A DNA stretch of 64,000 nucleotides, taken from positions 1 to 64,000 of the forward strand of contig NZ_VCIX01000071.1 in assembly GCF_006345825.1 (NCBI RefSeq). The letters are read 5' to 3'. The notes below the pieces were generated by a model. The model saw only the letters and a list, made by a program, of their open reading frames with translations, had not been told where the DNA came from and searched no databases. The DNA is from Paenibacillus paridis (GTDB lineage Bacteria > Bacillota > Bacilli > Paenibacillales > Paenibacillaceae). Positions 17,818 to 27,867 of this stretch are shown in pieces. The translations under genes were made by a program, and so were the position numbers. Each line of letters starts with the position of its first letter. Position 1 is the stretch's first letter.

Positions 17818-17942
17818 TTCATCTACCATCCTTTGTTGTTAGAATTCCACGTGTATCCTCCTAACGAACAAAGGACAGAATAAGTTGCGACCATCCGGTG
17901 GATTCACCCGTTCTTAACAAAGGGAGTTACTGGTTATCTCCA

Positions 17943-19079
<1,137 letters not shown>

Positions 19080-19092
19080 CTAAAACGCCTCC

Positions 19093-20004
19093 CTAATAGA
19101 TCTGTTTGCTCAAATAGCGTTCGCTGCCATCTGGAAAAATCGTAACGATATGGCTGCCCGGCGCAGCTGCCTGTGCTTCAAGCAGGGCTGCATGCAGTGC
19201 GGCTCCAGAAGAGCTGCCCGTCAACATACCTTCCAGCTGGGCCAGTTCCTTCACTCTCGCAAAGGCATCCTCATCGCTAATAGTATGAATGGCATCGAAA
19301 TACGTGCTGTCCATGAACGGAGCCAGCTTCTCAATGCCAATGCCTTCCGTCCGATGCGGACCGGGAGCACCGCCGCCTAGAATGGAGCCCTCCGGCTCGA
19401 CAATGACGGTCTTTAATTGAGCATTCTGCTCCTTCAAGTAAATCGCTGTACCCATAAAGGTACCGCCAGAGCCTGCTCCGGCAACAAAAATGTCTATTTG
19501 GCCATCCAAATCCCGCCATAGCTCGGGACCAAGCGTTTTATAATAGGTTAGCGGATTAACGGGATTGGTAAATTGTCTTGGAGAATATGCACCCGGAATC
19601 TCCCGCACAAGCTCCTCTGCCTTAGTCACGGCGCCGAGGATGCCCAGCTCTGATGGCGTATTCACAATTCGCCCGCCAAGCGCCCGCATGAGCTGCTGCT
19701 TCTCTATGCTGAACTTCTCCGGCACGACAAAGATTGTCGAAATTCCTCGTCCGATTGCCGCCAGCGCAAGCCCGATTCCCGTATTTCCCGCCGTGGCTTC
19801 GATGACCGTTCCTCCAGGCTGCAGTTGACCGCTTGCGAACGCGTCATTTAGAAGCTCTACGCCAAGCCGATCCTTGACACTGCCTCCCGGATTCTTATAT
19901 TCCAGCTTTGCATAAAGCTTTACTCCATTCGGCAGTGCATAACCTTTTAGTTCGACCAGCGGCGTGTTGCCAATAAGCTCGTGGATATGTTGAAACCTAG
20001 CCAT
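19093..20004 (-). CDS. mccA: Cystathionine beta-synthase/O-acetylserine-thiol-lyase (MccA)
   Basis: 303 residues. PLP lysine is in GGSVKDRLG, with the ATAGNTGIG substrate loop and the PLP phosphate loop GAGSGGTFMG. It has the MccA form of the fold II family. With MccB it makes the reverse transsulfuration route from homocysteine to cysteine. AGGGAGGGAC precedes the ATG. An operator-like ATTATTCCGATG motif lies upstream at 20204-20215. Confidence 0.88.
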   Translation of the reverse strand: MARFQHIHELIGNTPLVELKGYALPNGVKLYAKLEYKNPGGSVKDRLGVELLNDAFASGQLQPGGTVIEATAGNTGIGLALAAIGRGISTIFVVPEKFSIEKQQLMRALGGRIVNTPSELGILGAVTKAEELVREIPGAYSPRQFTNPVNPLTYYKTLGPELWRDLDGQIDIFVAGAGSGGTFMGTAIYLKEQNAQLKTVIVEPEGSILGGGAPGPHRTEGIGIEKLAPFMDSTYFDAIHTISDEDAFARVKELAQLEGMLTGSSSGAALHAALLEAQAAAPGSHIVTIFPDGSERYLSKQIY

Positions 20005-20203
20005 CTGCAGTCCCTCCCACGATATGCGATTCTTTTAACGCATTTCCATAATGGGTCCATACCCTGCATTATATGAAGAAGCTCCGCTTTGTGCTTGCGC
20101 CTGATGCTTTCTGAGGAAACGAATACATCGCCTTTTCCCGTCTCCAAAGTGGGCGTAACCACAAATCGTTCTATCGCTTTATACAAAATTTCAATAATAA
20201 GCC

Positions 20204-20215
20204 ATTATTCCGATG
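20204..20215. promoter_or_regulatory. Shared sulphur-gene operator motif ATTATTCCGATG
   Basis: The 12-bp string ATTATTCCGATG occurs here, between mccA and the MFS exporter, and again at about 54016-54027 in the metQ leader just downstream of its -10 box. Both gene sets belong to sulphur metabolism, so a CymR-like or similar regulator is plausible. This is inference from two sites only. Confidence 0.4.
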
Positions 20216-20285
20216 TGTTACACTGGTTTTATATCTATACCATATTCCCAAACCTATACGAATGTGAAAATCAGGAGGTGTGCGG

Positions 20286-21767
20286 TTGTCAGCAGGACTA
20301 ACCGAAAAGCTCAATAAACCGTTCATTGCCAAACCATCGTTTTGGCCTGCCTTAGCGACACTCTTCTTTGGTTCATTTGTAGGCATGTATCATGTTGTTT
20401 CACTAAATGTATCGCTGCCGGGCTTTATCGGCATTTTCCATACGGATTTAGGAAAGGTACAGTGGATTATCACCGGGTTTTCGCTCGCTTGCGGCGTTAT
20501 TGCTCCGGCCGGCGGCTATGCAGGAGATCGTTTCGGAGGAAAACAAGTCTTTCTATTTTGCCTAGCCGGTATTACGGTGACTTCGGTGCTTTGCGCCTTC
20601 TCGTGGAATATTCACGCGCTTATTGCCTTTCGAATTTTGCAAGGGGTGTTCTGCGGCCTGATTCAGCCGGTCTCGCTGGCACTCATCTACCGGACCGTTC
20701 CCGCTGACAAGCAGCCTCTTGCAGTTAGCGTTTGGTCGTTCTCCACGATTCTTGGCACGGCGCTTGCCCCATCGGTCAGCGGCTGGCTGCAAGGCTATGA
20801 CTGGCATTTGATCTTTCTCGTAACGGTGCCTGTCGGCATTCTAGCGCTTGTAATCGGCAGCCGAATTCTCCCAACCAATCCCGTAAACAAGGAAACCAAA
20901 CTGGATCGCATCGGGCTTGCGCTTGCAGCTTCAGGCAGCCTGTCACTGCTGCTTTTATTTGGTAATATATACGCCTGGGGCTGGAAATCTTCTGCTTTTT
21001 GGGTGTGCTTAATCGTCGGGGTCGGCAGCGCGGTTTGGTTCGTTATTCACCAGCTAAGAACGAAGACGCCCTTGCTGCAGCTGCGCTTGTTCCGCAACCG
21101 CACGTTCACGATCAGCTTAGTTGTTTCCCTAATCCTTTCCGTTGCCCTTTACTCAGGCATTTATTTTGTTCCGCTGTATCTATCGGAAATCCACGGGCTC
21201 AGTTCTTTTCATATCGGGCTGTTGTTTTTGCCGGGAGCTGCATGCTTAACTTGCGCCACCTTCTTCTCCGGGCGGTATTATCATAAATTCGGACCGGCTA
21301 TGCTCGCCATCGTCGGAACCTCCATCCTTATTGCCACGACATACTTGTTCAGCAGGCTTCAAGTGAGTACGAGTCTGCTGGCCATTATGATCATTATCGC
21401 GATCCGCAATACGGGAACCGGCCTAGCCCTAACGCCTGTGACCAACGCCGGCATGATGGCCATTCCCAAGGAGCTCTCCGGCCACGCCTCGGCCCTCATC
21501 AACTGGCTGCGGCAAATATTCAGCGCGATGGCGCTAGGCTTGTTCACTTCGCTATTTTATGCCCGGCTGGCGGTTCATCAAGAGCAGCTCGGAAAAAGCG
21601 ATGAAGCCTACCCCTCTGCTTACACGTTAAGCATAAACGATGCTTTCTTATTTTCCGCGATCATTATATTGTCTGCGCTGCCGCTTGCCTTGCTGCTTCG
21701 CAAGCCAAAAGATATCAGCCGTGCCGGAGCTTCCGCCACAGACGCCATTGGGACGAGGCGATCATGA
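20286..21767 (+). CDS. DHA2/EmrB-QacA family MFS exporter
   Basis: 493 residues with 14 predicted helices, the usual two more than in 12-TM MFS. Family marks: GYAGDRFGGKQVFL (motif A loop), GVFCGLIQPVSLALIYRTVP (antiporter-like motif C), and a long loop between helices 6 and 7. AGGAGG lies 7 bases before TTG 20286, chosen over a GTG one base after AGGAGG. Substrate unknown; drug or metabolite export. Divergent from mccA. Confidence 0.85.
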   Translation: MSAGLTEKLNKPFIAKPSFWPALATLFFGSFVGMYHVVSLNVSLPGFIGIFHTDLGKVQWIITGFSLACGVIAPAGGYAGDRFGGKQVFLFCLAGITVTSVLCAFSWNIHALIAFRILQGVFCGLIQPVSLALIYRTVPADKQPLAVSVWSFSTILGTALAPSVSGWLQGYDWHLIFLVTVPVGILALVIGSRILPTNPVNKETKLDRIGLALAASGSLSLLLLFGNIYAWGWKSSAFWVCLIVGVGSAVWFVIHQLRTKTPLLQLRLFRNRTFTISLVVSLILSVALYSGIYFVPLYLSEIHGLSSFHIGLLFLPGAACLTCATFFSGRYYHKFGPAMLAIVGTSILIATTYLFSRLQVSTSLLAIMIIIAIRNTGTGLALTPVTNAGMMAIPKELSGHASALINWLRQIFSAMALGLFTSLFYARLAVHQEQLGKSDEAYPSAYTLSINDAFLFSAIIILSALPLALLLRKPKDISRAGASATDAIGTRRS

Positions 21768-21778
21768 AAATGCCACGC

Positions 21779-21818
21779 AAACAGCCAGATAGGATACCTT
21801 CTCCTGTCCGGCTGTTTT
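21779..21818 (+). terminator. Terminator after the MFS gene
   Basis: Stem AAACAGCC/GGCTGTTT with a pairing interior, followed by T residues. Confidence 0.75.
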
Positions 21819-21862
21819 CATTCCATTAGCTATAAAATTTCGGACTACCCTCTTTGCGTTTC

Positions 21863-21925
21863 AGTCGCTGCGCAGGTAGATCATGCTTACGGTCGCTGCG
21901 CACCTAGGGATTTGCAAGGTAATGC
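21863..21925 (-). repeat. Decayed partial copy of the dispersed repeat
   Basis: The stretch CGCTGCGCAGGTAGATC-like at 21863-21896 and a looser match after it (GCAAGGTAATG) resemble 51073-51106 and 51142-51170, with the middle lost. Identity is about 80 percent in the first block and lower after. Confidence 0.5.
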
Positions 21926-22269
21926 TGCCCACGCGTGTCATAAGGCTTGGTGAGTAACTTCCATTTCGTTGTCCTAGCCGGTCAGGTGTCCGCTCCTACT
22001 TGGAAGCTGGTAATCACTCTGTCGCTTGGGCTTTCAACACTTGATTTAAAATGGTCTCGAGCAACGTAGCTACACTCGCATCTCGATATTCTAAGGCAAA
22101 CAGCTGGTTTATATTTCGTGTATCCTGATATGAAGCCATGTTTAAATATTCTTCTCTGGAATGGTCTGGTTAACTCTTCTAGATGAGTATTTACTTCATG
22201 GCTTACATTTTAGGAATTCATCATTTTACATAATAATTGGTCTCATCCGCATAAAGGTTATAGCCCTTG

Positions 22270-22460
22270 ACTTACATGGAATTTCTCCCGCTAATTTAAT
22301 GAATTTCAGCTTTCCACGTCGTTTAACGGGAGTTTCTCCTGCTAATTCCAAGAAAAAAGCAGGAAACCAATACAAACGCTTAAATTAACGGTATAAATTC
22401 CTTCTAATTCCCCTCTCAGGCGAATGCGCTTAATTTAGCAGGATGAATTCCATCTAAATA
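22270..22460. repeat. Degenerate repeats of a TTAGCGGGARAAATTCC-type motif
   Basis: About four imperfect copies spaced 48-60 bp apart (around 22280, 22328, 22388 and 22438), each combining a TTAAC/GCTAATT half and a GGAATTTCTCCC half. No coding role seen. Confidence 0.45.
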
Positions 22461-22666
22461 AAAGGACTTCAAGAAAGAATCGATGCAGATTCTAGAAAAC
22501 AAAAGGAGTCTATAATAAAGAATCAATTTGCTGCCACTAGAAAACAAAAAGAGTCTAATAAAGAGTCAATTTGCTGCCACTAGAAAACGAAAGGACTTCA
22601 AGAAAGAATCGATGCAGCCGCTAGAAATCAAATGGACTCCAAGAAAGAACCTATTAGCAGCCACTA
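22456..22666. repeat. Imperfect ~41-45-bp tandem array, five units
   Basis: Five imperfect units of AAAAC-AAAAGGACTTCAAGAAAGAATCGATGCAGCCGCTAG type, two of which have a TAATAAAG variant in the middle. Each unit ends in CTAG. Intergenic. Confidence 0.65.
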
Positions 22667-22739
22667 GTCAACAAAAGCCGCATTTATATCAGCATTTTAA
22701 CAGAACATAAGCTGAACTTGGTCCAAACTTGGTCCAAAC

Positions 22740-24809
22740 TCAAGCCTCGCTTAATCCCCAGCCAATCGCATGCTTCATCGTTCGCTCCAGCCATTCATCA
22801 TTTGCTAAATGGGGAACGTCCGCAATAACCTCAAGCGTAGCCGGTTCTATAATGCCGGGCTGTGGCGCATGCATGGCAGGTCTCTCCCACGTATCCTCAT
22901 TGCTTCTCCTTACCTCTAGATCATACACGTATATACCAGGAACTAGCTGGTCAGGAACGGGTTGCACGCTTTTCACATAAGAGAAGCCTTCTCTGCCGCC
23001 CGCAACTACCGGCATCGTCCCTTCCAACATGACAATCGGCTCTATTGTAATCGGTTCTATCGCATTCTGCTCCCATGAAGGCTGCAGTGCCAATCGATAT
23101 TCCATTCCCGGCTCTCCGTAAAGGATAAGCAGCATCGGCAAGCCTGCTATGGCAAACTTCGGGCCTTCCAAAAAAATCGGCTGACGGGCAGGCTCGAACA
23201 GCTCGGATTCCTCCCAAGCTTCCGGCACTTCGCTGGCTCTGCGGTAATGCCAGTTGCCTTCCATCGGCAGCTCTTGTCCTGTCAGTAGAGAGACCAAGCA
23301 AAGCTTGGCGCTATCGAAAGGGTTGGTGCAGTTGTTATGTCCGTAGCGATAGCCAATTTCATGCCTCACCTGAACGCCGTGCCGACGTGCCCGGTCTGCC
23401 CATTCAAAGGATAGCCAGCTTGAGGTATATGCATCATGCGTGCCGTGAGTCAGCCATACCTTCGTTCCTTTTGACTTCAAAGCAAGGATGATGGCGTCCG
23501 AGGCTGGACCAGGCCCGCTTGCAATACGGACCGAATCACTCGTTCCAAGCAGCGTAGCCAGAAAGAGATCAACGGCGCTGCGTCCCTCCCCGTCCTTCCA
23601 GCCTGGCTGCCAAGCATTCTTGTAGCCAATATCCTCGCAAACTGCGCGCCAGCACACCGGGCATGTCGGGTTCAGCATATCCCTAAACGGCTCGCCAAAC
23701 GCCAGCGGTACATTGTAACAAACCGCATACCGTACAGAATAGACGGTACTGCCTGGGTTTCCTGCAGCCATCAGGCTCGAAATGCCGCCGCGCGAGCCGC
23801 CCACGGTGACGACTTCATGACCGTTAACGCCATACTGCTCGATGGCGATTCGGAATACATCGTCCAAATTCTCATAGATGGAGGCCTGCATCGTTCTCGT
23901 GCCAAAGGAGCCGCCTCCGTTCCAGATGATCCCGACTGCGCCTTTCCCCGTCTCCAGAAACGCCTGTCCAAGCCCCTTTAGCAAAGGTGGACCCATCGTC
24001 GAAAACACATTTTCATTCTGGTCGTAAAAGCCGCTAAACAACGCTGGATAATGTTCTTTCAGCGATGTGCTCCAAAGCGGAGGCAAAATGTAGCTTACCA
24101 TGCTTTCATGCTCACCTTGGCCCGCAATTCGCCCATGCACAAGCTGAAAGGCTGGCATGCCCTCAAGCTGCTCCGGCGCAGCAGTCGGCACCCGGAAAAT
24201 AATCGGATACCCCGTAAGCTCACGGATCTCGTCCGACAGCTTTAAAGCAGCCTCATCCGTTACGCGCAGCACGCTGTACGTCTCGCCAATATAGCGCTCA
24301 TAAGCGGGTGTCCTGAAGGACTCGCCTTCCTTTTCGCCCGCGAACAAAGCATACGTGTCCGTTTGATAATAGTAGGGACTTGACGGGTCCTCGTCACGCA
24401 GCTGCAAATCGACCTCGCGCTCTCCCGTTTCCGCATGAAGCCGCAGCACGCCGATGCCATCCGCTGCACCTGCCTGCGGTCCGCCCCTTCCCCCATTCAA
24501 GGCTGCATTCCAATTCGTAACAATTGGAAAATCGTTCCGCAGCCGCTCCGATACCAGAGTGTAAATGCCTGCTTCCCGCGGCTCTATACGAACCAATCCG
24601 CTACTCAAATCGACATGCTGCACATCAAAATATGTCACCATTTCATTCGCATAACAAGCCGCTAATATACGACCTTTACTGCTCGCAATATAAGCCAGGA
24701 GGTCCGATTGAACCTCAATGTCAACCAAGCCCAAACCCGGATTAAGTCGAATAAAACCGCTCACCGGCACATAGCTGCCCGGCGCAAAAAAAAGCTTATT
24801 CGAACTCAT
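22740..24809 (-). CDS. Alpha/beta-hydrolase fold serine esterase/peptidase
   Basis: 689 residues, no signal peptide. A serine-hydrolase nucleophile elbow GGSRGG is at about residue 342, an Asp in THGTHDAY and a His in YRYGHNNC complete a likely triad. The N-terminal 220 residues and C-terminal 130 residues look like beta-sandwich flanks. It starts inside the GH92 gene (14-bp overlap, ATG 24809), so both are translated together. Likely an intracellular glycan esterase or a prolyl-oligopeptidase-like enzyme; the family was not recognised with certainty. Confidence 0.7.
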   Translation of the reverse strand: MSSNKLFFAPGSYVPVSGFIRLNPGLGLVDIEVQSDLLAYIASSKGRILAACYANEMVTYFDVQHVDLSSGLVRIEPREAGIYTLVSERLRNDFPIVTNWNAALNGGRGGPQAGAADGIGVLRLHAETGEREVDLQLRDEDPSSPYYYQTDTYALFAGEKEGESFRTPAYERYIGETYSVLRVTDEAALKLSDEIRELTGYPIIFRVPTAAPEQLEGMPAFQLVHGRIAGQGEHESMVSYILPPLWSTSLKEHYPALFSGFYDQNENVFSTMGPPLLKGLGQAFLETGKGAVGIIWNGGGSFGTRTMQASIYENLDDVFRIAIEQYGVNGHEVVTVGGSRGGISSLMAAGNPGSTVYSVRYAVCYNVPLAFGEPFRDMLNPTCPVCWRAVCEDIGYKNAWQPGWKDGEGRSAVDLFLATLLGTSDSVRIASGPGPASDAIILALKSKGTKVWLTHGTHDAYTSSWLSFEWADRARRHGVQVRHEIGYRYGHNNCTNPFDSAKLCLVSLLTGQELPMEGNWHYRRASEVPEAWEESELFEPARQPIFLEGPKFAIAGLPMLLILYGEPGMEYRLALQPSWEQNAIEPITIEPIVMLEGTMPVVAGGREGFSYVKSVQPVPDQLVPGIYVYDLEVRRSNEDTWERPAMHAPQPGIIEPATLEVIADVPHLANDEWLERTMKHAIGWGLSEA

Positions 24810-27021
24810 GGTCAGCCTCATTTCTCATCGAGTAAGGTAAAGCATTACTTTGTAACACTCGATCCGATGGCTCGTTTTCCATATGAAATTGAAGATGTGC
24901 TCCCGCTGCAAGCTGATCATGGCTGACCGCAAGCTTCTGCCATGGCTGACCGTCCAAGCTTAAGCGATTCCAATATACCTGATCGGCCCCTTGATTTTCC
25001 GCTTCGATAACGAGCTCCTTGCCGTTTTCCAAACGGATCGTCGCTTTACGGAACAATGGGCTGCCAAGCATATACTCCGGCACGCCCGGCGTGAACGGAT
25101 ACAAGCCAAGCGCTCCCCAAATATACCAGCCGCTTAGGCTGCCATTGTCCTCGTCACCGGGCAGGCCGTCCGGCTTGCTGCTGAACAATTCCCTCATCGT
25201 CTTTCTAACCCAATATTGCGTGCGGGAAGGCTTGCCAAGCGCGGTGTAGATATAAGGAATATGGAAGCTCGGCTGGTTGCTGATTGCAAATTGGCCAAAA
25301 TCGATTGCCGCCATTTCGGACATTTCATGAATTTCCGTGCTGTATGTTCCGGTTTTAAAGGATGGCGGCATCGTCATGAGCTCATCCAGCCGCTCGACGA
25401 ACGCCTCATTTCCGCCCATGAGATCAGCTAGCCCCGTCATATCATGCGGGACGGACCAGCTGCACTGCCAAGCGCCACCCTCGCAGAACGGGTCCCCCCA
25501 CGCAAGCGGGTCAAGGTTAGCCTGCCACGCTCCTTGTTCGTTTCGTCCTCTCATAAAGCCTGTTCCCGCATCAAATAATTGGCTGTAGTTGGCCGCTCTC
25601 TGCCTAAAGAAACGGTAATCGCCCTCTTTGCCTAGTCCTTTAGCCATCTGCGCGATGCAGAAGTCGCCATAATAATAGTCCAAGGCGTTGCTGACGCTCT
25701 CATGGAACTGGTTGTCGGGCAAGTATCCGTGCTCGATATACGCATTCAACCCTGTCCGCCCATGCGTACCGTCATCCGCAGCAAGCGTCGCATGCTTGCG
25801 CAAGCCCTCGTATGCAGCCTCTACGTCAAAGCCTTTAATGCCTTTGACATAGGCATCGGCAATTGCCGCGTCAATGAGCGTGCCCGGCATGGCGCTGCGT
25901 TCCGCAGGTGAAATCCACTTGGGCATCCAGCCGCTTTCCTTATAAATATTGACCCAAGCCTCCGTCATCTCACCAAGCAGCGTCGGGAATAAAAGGCTAT
26001 AAAGCGGAAGGCTCGTGCGGTAGATATCCCAGAAGCCGATATCCATATACATAGGCCCCGGGTGAACTTTGCCATCATAAGCGCTAAAATGAAGCTGCTC
26101 CCCCAAGGGGCTATATTCATGCCAAGTACGGGGAAACAGACAGGCACGGTACAGACAGGTGTAAAAGGTACGCTTCTCTTCCTCGTCTTCGCCTTCTACG
26201 CGAATTGTGCCGAGCCGCTGCTCCCAGTCCTGCTCCGCCTGCTGCTTTAATTGCTCAAAAGTGAGATCGCCAAGCTCCTGCTCCATATTCCACTCAGCCT
26301 GCTCCAGACTAATAAAGGAGGTTCCGAGCCGTACGTTAACGATGCCCGATTCCGGTACTTCGACGCCTGCATAGGCGCCGACCCGGTTTCCGATCTGTTC
26401 CAGACTGCTGCTTGGAACAAAAGCCGAATCAAACGTGCTGCTTTGCCCCTCTTGAAGCGCGCAATCAAATTCCATAATGAAATACATCGCAAAATTCTCA
26501 TGCGTCTCGCCGTGATGCGCGCGTGTAAAGCCGGTTACCCTGCGCTTTGCCCCGTCAATCGTAACCGAGGATTCCCCTTCAAAAGGGGATACGATCACTC
26601 GGCAATCCTCTTTCCGGTCAAAGGTAAAACGAAGGCGGGTACTTCTCATGGCAGGCACCAGCTCCAGCTTTGCCTCATAACGCGGGAGCCGAATGCCGAA
26701 ATAATGCGGCTGCACGATCATTTCCTCCGCTCTGTACGAGGACGCCCATGCATCCGATTTCAAGTAAACCGGACCGCTCTGCGGCATAATAACCAAGTGC
26801 CCATAATCTCTCATCCAGGGACTCGGCTGATGCGTCAGCCGAATGCCTTGAAACCGACGATGCGACGGGTGGAAAAACCAGCCGACCCCCTCTTCATTCG
26901 ATTGCGGGCTCCACGAGGTAGTGCCCCACGGCCTTGAAATGAGCGGCAGCGTATTGCCATTCGAAAACGTATAGACAGAATCCGTTCCTTGCAGCGGATT
27001 CACATAGGGCAAATAGTTCAT
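24796..27021 (-). CDS. GH92-like alpha-mannosidase
   Basis: 741 residues without signal peptide. The C-terminal half has GH92 hallmarks DNGSLSGWYIWGALGLYPFTPGVPEYMLGSPLFRKATI; the N-terminal domain has YVNPLQGTDS in place of the typical VNPFIGT. GH92 enzymes are Ca-dependent exo-alpha-mannosidases. Start at the ATG with GGAGG 9 bases upstream. Its promoter carries the shared 14-bp motif. Cytosolic location implies uptake of short oligosaccharides first. Confidence 0.82.
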   Translation of the reverse strand: MNYLPYVNPLQGTDSVYTFSNGNTLPLISRPWGTTSWSPQSNEEGVGWFFHPSHRRFQGIRLTHQPSPWMRDYGHLVIMPQSGPVYLKSDAWASSYRAEEMIVQPHYFGIRLPRYEAKLELVPAMRSTRLRFTFDRKEDCRVIVSPFEGESSVTIDGAKRRVTGFTRAHHGETHENFAMYFIMEFDCALQEGQSSTFDSAFVPSSSLEQIGNRVGAYAGVEVPESGIVNVRLGTSFISLEQAEWNMEQELGDLTFEQLKQQAEQDWEQRLGTIRVEGEDEEEKRTFYTCLYRACLFPRTWHEYSPLGEQLHFSAYDGKVHPGPMYMDIGFWDIYRTSLPLYSLLFPTLLGEMTEAWVNIYKESGWMPKWISPAERSAMPGTLIDAAIADAYVKGIKGFDVEAAYEGLRKHATLAADDGTHGRTGLNAYIEHGYLPDNQFHESVSNALDYYYGDFCIAQMAKGLGKEGDYRFFRQRAANYSQLFDAGTGFMRGRNEQGAWQANLDPLAWGDPFCEGGAWQCSWSVPHDMTGLADLMGGNEAFVERLDELMTMPPSFKTGTYSTEIHEMSEMAAIDFGQFAISNQPSFHIPYIYTALGKPSRTQYWVRKTMRELFSSKPDGLPGDEDNGSLSGWYIWGALGLYPFTPGVPEYMLGSPLFRKATIRLENGKELVIEAENQGADQVYWNRLSLDGQPWQKLAVSHDQLAAGAHLQFHMENEPSDRVLQSNALPYSMRNEADHEFE

Positions 27022-27077
27022 GAGTCTGTACCTCCAGGTCATGGCTAATGATGGTCGAGCAAGCCATTTTGTCTCTT

Positions 27078-27130
27078 ATGATAACGCTTTATTTAAGCAG
27101 CGGACAGGAGGCAACCCTGCGAAATCGTTT
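27078..27130 (-). promoter_or_regulatory. Shared-motif promoter 1 (GH92 operon)
   Basis: AAACGATTTCGCAG (reading minus, 27130-27117), 33 bp, then TATCAT (27083-27078) as -10. No -35 box, so activator dependent. The sequence around the -10 (AAAGCGTTATCA) resembles a cre site. Confidence 0.72.
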
Positions 27131-27136
27131 GCTGGA

Positions 27137-27790
27137 CTACGGAGTTTCGATTCGATTGTAGACCTCCCATTCCGTTGCTTTCGCAGCGGAGCCCAGTCCC
27201 TTCGTGACCTGCTCTTCATACCTGCGCTCCCCCTCCGCAACCGAGAGGCCATCGCGCTCCCTAAGCATTTCCTTGAACTGAAGCACCATATTGCTGAACA
27301 AATAATCATAATAAGTATTTTCCTCATACTGCAATGGGCCGTATAGAAGCTCCTTCTTTTCCGCTGCCTTCAGGCGTCGCTCATTTTCCTTCTGCCAGTC
27401 CTCCCGAAACGCTGTATAATCAATGCGCTCAACGATCCCCTCGTCTTTGGCGATTATTTGCTGAACCTTGATGCGGACAGCCTCCTCAAGCGCTGCCGCT
27501 TTAAGCCAATCAATCGGTCTTTCCCCCTCGTGGTCAGTGGTCCAATATTCAGCACTATCCTCCGCTTGATAGGTGTCAAAAAAATACCGGATCGTTTCGC
27601 TTCGCTTACGTGCCATGAGCAGCGCAAGCTCGCCGAAGCGAATGGGCTCCCCATTCACCTTGGCGACAATTTCATCCGCCTGTACGTTAGAGGCTATACT
27701 TTCCTTGCCGCCATCGTTATGAACCGCACAGCTCCCAAGAATGGCGGCAAGCAAACATGCGAGAATAACCACAAGCTTTTTTTTGATCAT
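27137..27790 (-). CDS. SurA-like foldase lipoprotein (truncated, no rotamase domain)
   Basis: 217 residues. Lipobox ILGSC near residue 18-22, then a helical SurA-N-like domain with NGEPIRFGELALLM, YWTTDHEGERPIDWLKAA and YGPLQYEE. It is a clear paralogue of the 371-residue protein at 37321 but lacks the C-terminal parvulin domain. Start at ATG 27790. It follows the secreted beta-helix gene after 78 bases and probably assists folding or export of it. Confidence 0.72.
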   Translation of the reverse strand: MIKKKLVVILACLLAAILGSCAVHNDGGKESIASNVQADEIVAKVNGEPIRFGELALLMARKRSETIRYFFDTYQAEDSAEYWTTDHEGERPIDWLKAAALEEAVRIKVQQIIAKDEGIVERIDYTAFREDWQKENERRLKAAEKKELLYGPLQYEENTYYDYLFSNMVLQFKEMLRERDGLSVAEGERRYEEQVTKGLGSAAKATEWEVYNRIETP

Positions 27791-27867
27791 AAGGTCACGC
27801 CTTTCTTTAAGAAGCGCGCGGGGGCAGCCGTCATGCTGCCCTTCACGCGCCAAATGGTTCATTCCTG

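Larger units (their letters stand above)
21819..22739. other. Intergenic stretch without a convincing gene
   Basis: This 0.9-kb stretch has a decayed copy of the dispersed repeat at its left end, degenerate short repeats at 22.27-22.45 kb and an imperfect tandem array at 22.46-22.67 kb. Short ORFs exist but have no ribosome sites and no recognisable protein family. Confidence 0.6.

Noticed and set aside
19947..20186. 79-residue minus-strand ORF upstream of mccA (MYKAIERFVVTPTLETGKG)
   Set aside because: TTG start without ribosome site and overlaps mccA out of frame by 58 bases. Its composition looks protein-like, so a decayed gene cannot be ruled out.
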